This document shows positions 1 to 5,637 of a stretch of 15,477 bases of DNA, in pieces; positions within the stretch are counted from its first letter, which is position 1; each line of letters starts with the position of its first letter. Source of the stretch: JAWLHA01 sp041690535 (lineage in GTDB: Bacteria; Pseudomonadota; Gammaproteobacteria; Thiohalomonadales; Thiohalomonadaceae); contig JAWLHA010000086.1 in NCBI GenBank assembly GCA_041690535.1, forward strand, positions 1 through 15,477, given 5' to 3'. Position numbers and translations under genes: made by a program. The notes below the pieces were generated by a model, which saw only the letters and a list, made by a program, of their open reading frames with translations, was not told the origin of the DNA and did not search any database.

Positions 1-34
1 CCTTCGCGGGCATGACGAATTTATCGGCGTTTCC

Positions 35-152
35 GTAACTACTCACCCCCATCCGTCATTCCCGCGAAGGCGGGACTCCAGTGCTGGACTTCAGAGGGCC
101 AAGGGTATTGGGCTGGGTGCCTTATGGATTCCCGCCTTCGCGGGAATGACGG
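35..152. repeat. Partial copy of the IS66-like small element with GTCATTCCCGCG palindrome
   Basis: Starts with GTAACTACTC at 35-44, the same end as the complete element at 3810-3945. It then has the arm GTCATTCCCGCGAAGGCGGG (55-74) and its inverted partner at 125-151. The far end (GAGTAGTTAC) is missing, so this copy is truncated on the right. Bases 1-20 carry the right arm of another copy running off the window edge. The arms would form a long hairpin in RNA or single-stranded DNA. Nothing coding is seen in it. Confidence 0.7.
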
Positions 153-221
153 TTTAGGGGGACGTGCCCGAGCGGCTTCGAGCGGCTTGCCCGAGGGTCA
201 GGTCTAACATTCCAACATTTC

Positions 222-327
222 CAGGCGGCTTGTAGCGATTTTGTAACGCGGGATTCCATACAAAAGGGAGGACTGGTCAGTGCAGTTGTGCGCACGGAAA
301 TACGTTGGTGCTACAAAAATCAATCGT
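222..327. repeat. 106-bp dispersed repeat, copy A
   Basis: Nearly identical over 106 bp to 2271-2376, with the same length and no visible gaps. It includes the shared stretches CAAAAGGGAGGACTGGTCAG and GAAATACGTTGGTGCTAC. Both copies end at AATCGT; copy B then runs into a GTAACTATTC element end while copy A runs into unrelated DNA. The bases just upstream (about 195-232) also match sequence split around the small element at 3810-3945. No convincing gene is seen in it. Confidence 0.75.
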
Positions 328-374
328 GTCTTCTGATACTTGCTTTTTCACGGTGTTCATCGCCTACCACCGCA

Positions 375-400
375 TGTAGGAGCGGCGTCCCCGCCGCGAA
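375..400. repeat. REP-like hairpin (GTAGGAGCGGC type)
   Basis: TGTAGGAGCGGCGTCCCCGC followed by CGCGAA. GCGGCG (382-387) pairs with CGCCGC (392-397) across a four-base loop. The general form GTAGGAG-GGC-...-GCC-CGAA resembles extragenic palindromes of Pseudomonas and Xanthomonas. A looser relative begins near 4850. The rest of 328-447 and of 512-600 shows nothing recognisable. Confidence 0.4.
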
Positions 401-447
401 TTCGGCTTCGGCCAGGGCTATTCGGCCCTGGGCACGGGCCGGGATCA

Positions 448-511
448 TAAGCCTATTCTCGAGCTGGCGTGGCGGGTGCTGGCGCGCGCGCCAGAGATCA
501 TGATCCATTTG
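448..511 (-). pseudogene. Remnant of a higA-like antitoxin 3' end
   Basis: This stretch closely matches 1543-1610, which encodes the last residues of the HigA antitoxin on the minus strand. The shared reading QMDHDLWRARQHPP is followed here by different residues, because the stop codon found in the other copy is changed. No helix-turn-helix part is present upstream, so only the tail survives. The shared block contains the self-complementary GGCGCGCGCGCC. It may be debris of a second higBA locus or a recombined duplicate of the neighbouring gene's end. Confidence 0.5.
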
Positions 512-600
512 GACATCGCCGAGGACCAATTCGGCCGGTGCGGGTCTCTGTAGCGGGGGCGCATGCGGCTGGACCGCACCTTCAAGAGAGAGGTGCTCAC

Positions 601-1071
601 TTATGAGGTATGGGCGTAGCCGTAGTTACTCTTGCAGAAATTCTCTAGGCGTTCCAAGTAGCCGAGTAGTGTTGGTGTTTCCGTTGTGAGGCGTTGGAAG
701 GAGAGGGATAGGCGATCCGGATCTTCCTCATATTCGTGGTTGACCGAATTTCTAAGTTCGCGAATCAGTTTCCAGTGCTCCACGCTGTCCAGAATGCCGA
801 GCTTCTCCATGAAGGCGAGAACGGCGCCAAAAGGTTCGACCGCTGTCTCTTCCTCAATGGCAATGGCTCGCATGGTCTTGCCCAGGTGTTCCTGGAACTC
901 ACTGAAGCGGACTCTATAGGCCGCCAGTGACTCGTGCTGTTCGGGAGTTACCGCTTGCCAGTCATCAATGGGTACAAATCGGCTGACTTGTTCCAGGGAC
1001 CACAACAGGTACTCTTTCATTCGTTGAAGGTGGTCGAGTCTCCTGAAGATGAGCCGCATGTGCTCTGTCAC
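601..1071 (-). CDS. HEPN-domain toxin (HepT-like) of a HEPN-MNT pair
   Basis: A 156-residue, mostly helical protein. The decisive motif is RNSVNHEY at residues 107-114, the RX4HXY signature of HEPN ribonucleases, preceded by a RELRN helix. In known HEPN-MNT (type VII) systems this protein is an RNA-cleaving toxin that its partner nucleotidyltransferase neutralises by adding AMP to the tyrosine of this motif; that tyrosine (Y114) is present. The chosen start is GTG at 1071, whose GTGA overlaps the TGA of the upstream nucleotidyltransferase gene, which implies translational coupling. An ATG four codons later is the alternative. All key motif residues are intact, so the toxin is probably functional. 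No membrane segment or signal peptide is seen. It acts in the cytoplasm. Confidence 0.85.
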   Translation of the reverse strand: MTEHMRLIFRRLDHLQRMKEYLLWSLEQVSRFVPIDDWQAVTPEQHESLAAYRVRFSEFQEHLGKTMRAIAIEEETAVEPFGAVLAFMEKLGILDSVEHWKLIRELRNSVNHEYEEDPDRLSLSFQRLTTETPTLLGYLERLENFCKSNYGYAHTS

Positions 1072-1352
1072 AGCCGAATTCCCTCCCGCTTTGCGATTTC
1101 GTGAATCGGGTGATTGCGGCCAGACCTACGCACCACGAGGTCGACATGAAGGTCCAGCTCTTCCTCCAATGCGATCCGGCACTTGAGCTCGGAATCGAAG
1201 TCGGGGTCTTCGGCCTCTACGTAGAGGTCGACATCTCCACCCCGCTTCCCATCGTCTACTCGTGAGCCGAATAACCAGACGCGGGAACCAGGGCCGAAGT
1301 AGCGGTGAATGTGCTCGTTTATGAGGCGGACTTGGCCTGCATTTAGGCGCAT
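1068..1352 (-). CDS. MNT-family minimal nucleotidyltransferase antitoxin (MntA-like)
   Basis: A 94-residue protein with the minimal nucleotidyltransferase fold signature. GSRVDDGKRGGDVDLY at residues 29-44 supplies the GS pair and two metal-binding aspartates (D40 and D42), and D71 in LHVDLVV fits the third acidic position. The family transfers AMP from ATP to the partner HEPN toxin. It is the first gene of a two-gene minus-strand operon and overlaps the HEPN gene by four bases. The ATG at 1352 is preceded by GAGGGAAG at suitable spacing, supporting this start. Length and motifs match other solitary MNT antitoxins. The assignment rests on both the motif and the gene pairing. Confidence 0.85.
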   Translation of the reverse strand: MRLNAGQVRLINEHIHRYFGPGSRVWLFGSRVDDGKRGGDVDLYVEAEDPDFDSELKCRIALEEELDLHVDLVVRRSGRNHPIHEIAKREGIRL

Positions 1353-1547
1353 GGGCGCTTCCCTCGAGCGATCGCCTTAGCACGTTTGTGGCTCGCTCGG
1401 ACTTTGCGCTTGAAGCTGCATCTACAGTTCGTTGGGAAGGGTTGGGCGTTGGACGTGTGCATGCGGGTGATCCTGGTCTGCTCCTGGCAGTTTAGCAAGC
1501 GAGGCAATTCGGCCCGGGGGCTACTGACTCACAGATACATTGTAAGC

Positions 1548-1838
1548 CTACTCTCGATCTGGCATCTGTGGCGGGTGCTGGCGCGCGCGCCAGAGATCAT
1601 GGTCCATTTGCTGGTTCAGCCACAGCTCGGCGCGGCCGCCGCGCTCCACGCCCAGCCAGGCCTCCAGCCGCAGTGCCATTTCCACCGAGATGGCGGCATG
1701 GCCGTTGAGCACGCGGGAAAGTGCCGCCCGCGTGACGCCAATCTGCCGAGCGGCCTCGGTGACGGTAAGCCCCAGTGCGGGCAGTACATCTTCGCGCAAG
1801 GTCTCCCCTGGATGGGGCGGATCGAACATGGTCGCCAT
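1548..1838 (-). CDS. higA: HigA-family antitoxin (XRE helix-turn-helix)
   Basis: A 96-residue DNA-binding antitoxin of the HigA family. Near the N-terminus it has PPHPGETLRED (residues 7-17), typical of HigA, followed by a helix-turn-helix at about residues 25-47 (LTVTEAARQIGVTRAALSRV) and the late motif LWLNQQMDHDLW. The start is the ATG at 1838, preceded by AGGAGA; a TTG five codons upstream is in frame but has no comparable ribosome site. It lies 11 bases after the stop of the broken higB toxin reading frame. HigA normally binds its toxin and represses its own promoter; the palindrome at 2130-2160 is the likely operator. With a broken toxin it may be an orphan antitoxin kept for repression or for protection against a related toxin. 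Confidence 0.85.
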   Translation of the reverse strand: MATMFDPPHPGETLREDVLPALGLTVTEAARQIGVTRAALSRVLNGHAAISVEMALRLEAWLGVERGGRAELWLNQQMDHDLWRARQHPPQMPDRE

Positions 1839-1849
1839 GGTTCGTCTCC

Positions 1850-2127
1850 TCAACGATAATCCTGGTAGTCCACCAACACTGCATCTTCACCGTTAAAGGT
1901 GAAGGTCAAGCGCCAGTTTCCGTTGACCCAGACCGACCAGTACCCGGCCAAATCATGGGCAATGGATGCAGCCTCCAGCCTGGCACATTCATGTCCTCGG
2001 CCTTCTTGGTTCGGTGCAGACGCTCAAGCTGGCGGGCCAATTTCGGCGCATGGGTGGCTTGAATACCAGCCTTTAACCCGGTCGTGAAGAACCGTTCAAT
2101 CCCCTTGTGCCGAAAGCTCTTGATCAT
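1850..2127 (-). pseudogene. higB: HigB-type (RelE superfamily) toxin broken by a one-base frameshift
   Basis: On the minus strand the frame starting at 2127 reads MIKSFRHKGIERFFTTGLKA and on to DMNVPGWRLHPL, a typical HigB N-terminal part. After that the frame goes wrong near 1957-1965. One frame over it resumes as DLAGYWSVWVNGNWRLTF and ends DYQDYR-stop at 1850, the expected C-terminal part with its conserved NGNWRLTF core. Five bases stand where six are expected, so a single-base loss explains everything; the restored protein would be 92 residues, the family's usual length. Functionally HigB is a ribosome-dependent mRNA interferase. A sequencing error is possible, but as read the toxin would lack its active C-terminal half. 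Confidence 0.8.
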
Positions 2128-2129
2128 TG

Positions 2130-2160
2130 GCCAAGCGTATAGTTGCGCTATACGCTTGGC
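2130..2160 (-). promoter_or_regulatory. Perfect 13-bp palindrome, likely HigA operator and promoter
   Basis: GCCAAGCGTATAG (2130-2142) and CTATACGCTTGGC (2148-2160) are exact inverted copies around a 5-bp centre. The palindrome sits two bases upstream of the higB start at 2127. HigA-type antitoxins repress their operons by binding such sites. The TATA-containing arms could also supply a -10 box. There is no room for a normal ribosome site downstream of the palindrome, so the transcript may have a very short leader. Confidence 0.65.
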
Positions 2161-2270
2161 AAGTCGTCCGGGTCACGAGGGTCACCGAGGGGCAGTTCTC
2201 GCATCGTAGCATCCGCGTGTTCTCGGCCCGTGCAGGAAAACTGGTGGGGAAGGGTCTACCATCGGATTTG

Positions 2271-2376
2271 CAGGCGACTTGTAGCGACTATAGAACGCGG
2301 GATTCGATACAAAAGGGAGGACTGGTCAGCGCAGTTGTGCGTCCGGAAATACGTTGGTGCTACACAAACGAATCGT
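2271..2376. repeat. 106-bp dispersed repeat, copy B
   Basis: Second copy of the repeat at 222-327, in the same orientation. Immediately at its right end (2375) begins GTAACTATTC, resembling the GTAACTACTC element ends found at 35 and 3810. This suggests an IS66-like end abuts or entered the repeat. The stretch from 2161 to 2270 contains CGCATCGTAGCATCCG, which recurs near 4785, and otherwise nothing recognisable. Confidence 0.75.
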
Positions 2377-2416
2377 AACTATTCAGCCGTTCCACCGACC
2401 TGTCGCCTCTCCCCCG

Positions 2417-2503
2417 GTGACTACTCGCCCCCTCCGTCATTCCCGCGCAGGCGGGAATCCTGGGAACGGTCAATGGATCCCCGCCTTCGCGGGGAAGACG
2501 AAT
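2417..2503. repeat. Partial copy of the IS66-like small element
   Basis: Begins GTGACTACTCGCCCC, followed by the arm GTCATTCCCGCGCAGGCGGG and its inverted partner ending near 2500. It resembles the left two thirds of the complete element at 3810-3945. The right end (GAGTAGTTAC) is missing, so it is truncated like the copy at 35-152. Confidence 0.65.
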
Positions 2504-2579
2504 GTCCTCTATCGCGCGGGACATCGAGAGCGTACCCGGGCGAGCAGTTGCCTGGATCGAAGCAACTCGGATAGGTCTC

Positions 2580-2703
2580 TACCACACGCTGCACATCTTC
2601 CTGCCCTCGGCTGTTCTCCAATCGGAATGGTCCCGCGACCAAATTGTTCAAAGGGGCGAGTCCCTCCTCCGGGTAGCGCCCCGATCAGAAGGTCCCGCAC
2701 CAT
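2580..2703 (-). pseudogene. Remnant of an Rpn/YhgA-like nuclease gene
   Basis: On the minus strand one frame reads MVRDLLIG from 2703, matching the N-terminal EMVRDLLTG of the Rpn-like protein encoded at 4125-4748. Another frame reads LVAGPFRLENSRGQEDVQR between about 2645 and 2585, matching LAAALFRLEHSRGPEELLE of the same protein. The middle of the gene is missing and the frame is broken, so this is a decayed relic. The palindromic element at 2738-2903 lies just beyond its 5' end. Confidence 0.5.
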
Positions 2704-2737
2704 CCACGGGGGAAGTCGCTTCCAGAAGGGACCGTGT

Positions 2738-2903
2738 CAGGGTGAACGCATACTCACGCAAGAGCGACGTAAGTCCTTGAAAGCAGGTCGTCGGCCGCAT
2801 GGACGCGGCCGTCGAGCGTACTTGGACGTATCGACAGCGGACCTGCTTTCAAGGACTTACGTCGCTCACAGCACGGCGGTGACGTAAGTATGCGTTTACC
2901 CTG
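2738..2903. mobile_element. 166-bp palindromic MITE with 10-bp target duplication
   Basis: GGGACCGTGT occurs at 2728-2737 and again at 2904-2913, exactly flanking the element. The ends are inverted repeats of 21 bp with two differences: CAGGGTGAACGCATACT... from 2738, and its counterpart ending ...ATGCGTTTACCCTG at 2903. Inside is a perfect 28-bp inverted repeat (2762-2789 and 2840-2867). At the centre is a further 7-bp hairpin (CGGCCGC 2792-2798, GCGGCCG 2805-2811). No open frame encodes a transposase, so it must have been moved by one supplied elsewhere. CAGGG ends with 8-10 bp duplications recall the ISAs1 family; that attribution is from memory and tentative. Confidence 0.85.
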
Positions 2904-2917
2904 GGGACCGTGTGACC

Positions 2918-2948
2918 TTGCTTGACTATAACGCGTGGCGGTATAGTC
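2918..2948 (+). promoter_or_regulatory. higBA promoter with overlapping inverted-repeat operator
   Basis: TTGCTT (2918-2923), an 18-bp spacer and TATAGT (2942-2947) fit a sigma-70 promoter. GACTATA (2924-2930) and TATAGTC (2942-2948) form an exact inverted repeat overlapping the -10 box, the usual arrangement for HigA self-repression. The start codon of higB follows at 2954, giving a very short leader. The right-hand target duplication of the neighbouring MITE ends at 2913, so the insertion lies just upstream of this promoter. Confidence 0.65.
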
Positions 2949-2953
2949 TCTCT

Positions 2954-3256
2954 ATGATAAAGGACTTCAGCTGTCGGGAAACCGAGGGAATTTGGCGCGG
3001 TGTGCGTTCACGACGCTTCCCGGCTGACCTGCAGGTAGTGGCCCGGCGCAAGCTCCGAATGCTCAATAACGCCCGTGCCATCGAGGATTTGCGGGTTCCT
3101 CCCGGCAACCGCCTTGAGTCGCTGAAGGGGGATCGGGACGGTTGGTACAGCATTCGAATCAACCAGCAGTGGCGGGTCTGTTTCCAGTGGCGGGATGGCC
3201 ATTCCTATGGCGTACAGATCGTCGACTACCATGGAATTCCGAGGTCTTGGTCATGA
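2954..3256 (+). CDS. higB: HigB-type toxin (RelE superfamily mRNA interferase)
   Basis: A 100-residue protein of the HigB family. Recognisable blocks are MIKDFSCRETEGIW at the N-terminus, RRFPADLQVVARRKLRML (residues 20-37), RVPPGNRLESLKGDR (47-61) and the conserved core YSIRINQQWRVCFQW (65-79) followed by IVDYH (89-93). The family cuts mRNA on the ribosome. The ATG at 2954 is chosen because family members begin with MIK at this point; an upstream in-frame extension would cross the promoter. The tail GIPRSWS extends a few residues past the usual end. The stop TGA overlaps the start of the higA gene (ATGA), so the pair is translationally coupled. All conserved blocks are intact, unlike the broken higB on the other strand. 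Confidence 0.88.
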   Translation: MIKDFSCRETEGIWRGVRSRRFPADLQVVARRKLRMLNNARAIEDLRVPPGNRLESLKGDRDGWYSIRINQQWRVCFQWRDGHSYGVQIVDYHGIPRSWS

Positions 3257-3552
3257 GTGACAAGCTTCCAAACGTCCACCCTGGAGAAGTTCTGCTAGAG
3301 GAGTTCCTGATCCCACTCGGGATCAGCCAGAATCGCCTCGCGCGGGATATCAGCGTCCCACCGCGCAGGATCAACGAAATCGTTCTCCGCAAACGTGCCG
3401 TGACCGCAGACACCGCGATACGCCTCGCGCGCTATTTCGGCACCACCGAGCAGTTCTGGATGGGCTTGCAGGACGACTACGAGCTGGAGGAGGCCCATGC
3501 GGCCCTCGGTCCGCGGCTGGACTCCGAGGTGAAATCGCCAAGCCATTGCTGA
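3253..3552 (+). CDS. higA: HigA-family antitoxin (XRE helix-turn-helix)
   Basis: A 99-residue antitoxin partnered with the overlapping higB. It starts MSDKLPNVHPGEVLLEEFL, the classic HigA opening. A helix-turn-helix spans about residues 24-46 (ISQNRLARDISVPPRRINEI), and the signature TADTAIRLARYFGTTEQFW follows at residues 51-69. It should bind and neutralise the toxin and repress the operon through the inverted repeat at 2924-2948. The C-terminus ends SPSHC, somewhat different from the usual charged tail, which suggests the final residues have drifted. Its sequence differs enough from the minus-strand HigA at 1548-1838 that the two loci are separate families and not a recent duplication. 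Confidence 0.88.
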   Translation: MSDKLPNVHPGEVLLEEFLIPLGISQNRLARDISVPPRRINEIVLRKRAVTADTAIRLARYFGTTEQFWMGLQDDYELEEAHAALGPRLDSEVKSPSHC

Positions 3553-3801
3553 AAGGGATTCTGAAGCGGTGCCGGCGCAGTGAGCTCGATTGGCATCGCC
3601 CGCAGCGAAATTGGTCAAGCGATTCGGCCCGAGGGCGGTCCACAGGGCTTTCTGGCTTTCAGGCGGTGCCGCACCGTGGGTTTTGATGGGCAATCGGTAG
3701 GTACCGTGCCGGTCGTGCCGGTCGCCGGTTAAGGGGCGGCTTCTGCCCATCCTACGGGGGCGATTCGCACCCAACGGCCTTGCCGCGAGGGTCAGGTCTA
3801 A
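3553..3801. other. Gene-free stretch after higBA
   Basis: No frame here has a recognisable product. The segment contains short GC-rich runs such as GTGCCGGTCGTGCCGGTCGCC near 3705-3725 and ends in GAGGGTCAGGTCTAACATT, which also occurs near 193. It appears to be decayed or repeat-derived sequence. No clear terminator with a T-run was found after higA. Confidence 0.4.
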
Positions 3802-3809
3802 CATTTCAA

Positions 3810-3945
3810 GTAACACTACTCCCCCCCGTCATTCCCGCGAAGGCGGGAATCCAGAGAACAGATGCATGGCTCAAAATGGATCCCCGCCTACGCGGGGATG
3901 ACGAATTTCCAAGGCATTGCGTGATCAGCTGGGGCGAGTAGTTAC
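3810..3945. mobile_element. 136-bp IS66-like MITE with 8-bp target duplication
   Basis: CATTTCAA occurs at 3802-3809 and 3946-3953, directly flanking the element. The left end is GTAACACTACTCCCCC and the right end is GGGGCGAGTAGTTAC, imperfect inverted repeats. Inside are the arms GTCATTCCCGCGAAGGCGGG (3828-3847) and its partner ending at 3903. GTAA termini with 8-bp duplications are the hallmark of IS66-family insertions. The sequence at 197-230 has the flanks joined without the element (CTAACATTCCAACATTTCC) and is effectively the empty site. No transposase is encoded, so it is non-autonomous. Confidence 0.8.
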
Positions 3946-4124
3946 CATTTCAACATTTCCAGGCGGCTTGTCGCCATTTAAAGGGGCGCGCGTAAGACAA
4001 CAAAGTCACGGTAAGTTGCATTCGTTACCGATCCTTTTCTCCCTGAAACGCTTACCTCCGGGATGCATAGTGCCTGCAATGGCGCATTGCTTGAGCCCGG
4101 AATTGACGGCAAAGGAGGTGCTTC

Positions 4125-4748
4125 ATGGCTGAACACGACAACAGCTATAAGCTGCTGTTTTCGCATCCTGAAATGGTACGGGATCTACTTACGGGGTTCG
4201 TGAAGGAGGCGTGGGTGGAGCAGCTCGACTTTGCGACCCTGGAGAAGGTGAGCGGTTCGTATGTGACGGAAGAGCTGCGCGACCGGGAGGAGACGAAGGG
4301 GCGCTGGTCGAGGGACCCGGGTTGGTCGGATGAGCTGCAAAACCTGGCGGCGGCGCTTTTTCGGTTGGAGCACAGCCGGGGCCCCGAGGAGTTGCTGGAA
4401 GTTCTGGGCCGGCTGGTGGAGTGGCTGAAGGCTCCAGCCCAGACAGGGGTAAGGCGAGCGTTCACTGTATGGATGCGGCGAGTGTTGCTGCCCCATCGAA
4501 TGCCTGAGATGGAACTGCCGCAATTCAACGATTTTCAGGAACTGCATGAGGTACACACGATGCTGGCGGAGCGTATGAAGAAGTGGCCGGAGCGTTGGAG
4601 ACAGGAGGGTCGGGAAAAGGGGCGTGAAGAGGCTCGCTTGACCACCGCCCGTAACCTCATTGAAGCCACGTCCCTCGACGATGCGGCGATCGCTAGTGCA
4701 ACGGGGTTGAGCGAAGAGCGGGTGAGGGAGTTGCGTACCAAGCACTGA
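4125..4748 (+). CDS. Rpn/YhgA-like nuclease family protein, internally deleted
   Basis: A 207-residue protein. The start MAEHDNSYKLLFSHPEMVRD, with LLTGFVKEAWVEQLDFATLE after it, is the standard N-terminus of Rpn-family (PD-(D/E)XK recombination-promoting nuclease, DUF4351-like) proteins. At about residue 56 (ELRDREE) it jumps to SDELQNLAAALFRLEHSRGP and then LRRAFTVW-type sequence that belongs far downstream in full-length members. The block between, which holds the nuclease core (typically a WLYVYLLIEFQS-like strand), is absent. The frame is nevertheless open to a charged coiled-coil-like tail (WRQEGREKGREEA) and a terminal helix-turn-helix-like segment (LDDAAIASATGLSEERVREL). AAAGGAGGTG lies five bases before the ATG, an excellent ribosome site. 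It is likely catalytically dead but translated. Confidence 0.75.
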   Translation: MAEHDNSYKLLFSHPEMVRDLLTGFVKEAWVEQLDFATLEKVSGSYVTEELRDREETKGRWSRDPGWSDELQNLAAALFRLEHSRGPEELLEVLGRLVEWLKAPAQTGVRRAFTVWMRRVLLPHRMPEMELPQFNDFQELHEVHTMLAERMKKWPERWRQEGREKGREEARLTTARNLIEATSLDDAAIASATGLSEERVRELRTKH

Positions 4749-4920
4749 GCACTGCGGATGCTTGCTGGATGTCATGGCTGGCCTCGCATCGTAGCATCCG
4801 GGTAATCGAGGGTGGAGTGGTCGGAGTTGGTTATTGCTTAAGCCAGGCGTAGGAGGCCCGCCCCCGGGCCGAATGGGCTCCGGCCGAAGTCGAATTCGCT
4901 GCTCCGGGGCTTTTCAGTGG

Positions 4921-5150
4921 ATGGGGGAGAAGCCACTCCCATTTCTGGACAATTTGAGGCGAGCTGAACGATACGGACTGGTGCGATCAGCAGAACGTTG
5001 GCTGCAGGCGAGGGAGATTCGTAACAAGCTGGTTCACGAGTACATGGACGACGCGGAGGAATTCGCTCAGGCGCTGAAGTCGGCCGATTCGTTGGCGGAT
5101 GAAGTGTGCCGGAAACTTACCGCGCTGTCACGGAATACATTAATACCCGC
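4921..5150 (+). pseudogene. Truncated HEPN toxin remnant
   Basis: The frame reads MGEKPLPFLDNLRRAERYGL then SAERWLQAREIRNKLVHEY and AQALKSADSLADEV. RNKLVHEY is a perfect RX4HXY HEPN motif, and the flanking helices resemble the second half of HepT-like toxins. The first half of the domain is missing: upstream in the same frame (from 4834) are GC-rich, proline-rich residues unlike any HEPN protein, and past about 5150 the frame runs into unrelated sequence. No nucleotidyltransferase partner adjoins it. It is therefore a relic of a second HEPN-MNT system, although a shortened protein could still be made. Confidence 0.6.
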
Positions 5151-5238
5151 CGGTAGCTCTGCTTCGCATCCACCCTCGGCATGGCGGCGACCTGATGAGC
5201 GTCAAGACGCATCGGTATCCTCCCCCCGCAGGCCATGA

Positions 5239-5461
5239 TGTCCAGAGACATAGGTCGATACGGCCCTGGCAATCTGCATAGTAAAGCGCCGTTCCGGGCC
5301 GGATCAACAGGGGTCCTTCGGCCCGGGGGGGGCGGGCCTCTATAGTCGACTCCGCCCGAGGAGCGCGCCCGCGCTGCCAGTCATCACGCCCCATGGTTTT
5401 CTACGGTTTCGAGGTGACGCTCTTCCTGAGGGCATAAAACGTATCTGGCCGCCAAGCGCGC
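5239..5461. other. Gene-free GC-rich stretch
   Basis: No credible coding frame. GGGCCG and CGGCCC (around 5297 to 5325) can pair across a short loop, followed by a long G run near 5324-5332. Nothing else recognisable. Confidence 0.3.
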
Positions 5462-5637
5462 TAAAACAATTAATGCGCCGGGTGGTTGCCTCTTGTCCAT
5501 CCATGTAAATGGCTGATGGTCGGTGCTGTTAGGCGCTTTCAGGCCGCCAACTATTGGAAAAGTTCCCAAGTTTCTGGTAAAACACACAGCTTGCGGCAGA
5601 ATTCTTTAACATCCGAACTCAGGCATTAATTGTTTTA
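5462..5637. mobile_element. 176-bp segment with 15-bp terminal inverted repeats, possible TA-flanked MITE
   Basis: TAAAACAATTAATGC (5462-5476) and GCATTAATTGTTTTA (5623-5637) are exact inverted copies. Their outermost two bases are TA on both sides, as expected for the TA target duplication of IS630/Tc1-like insertions. The segment encodes nothing. It is AT-richer than its surroundings at the arms. Its right end supplies the A of the ATG start of the transposase-derived frame that follows. An alternative reading is a pair of facing binding sites for a regulator of the downstream genes. Confidence 0.5.
5554..5583 (+). promoter_or_regulatory. Possible sigma-70 promoter upstream of the transposase-cysD frame
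   Basis: TTGGAA (5554-5559) and TAAAAC (5578-5583) match four of six consensus positions each, with an 18-bp spacer. They lie within the 176-bp inverted-repeat segment, about 55 bases before the ATG at 5637. The match is weak and could be chance. Confidence 0.25.

Noticed and set aside
288..529. Small open frames on both strands before the HEPN gene
   Set aside because: They overlap the 106-bp repeat, the REP-like hairpin and the higA remnant and show no independent coding signal.
2792..2811. Integron attC site suggested by the nested palindrome
   Set aside because: The terminal repeats with exact 10-bp target duplications explain the structure better as a MITE, and no integrase or cassette genes are present.
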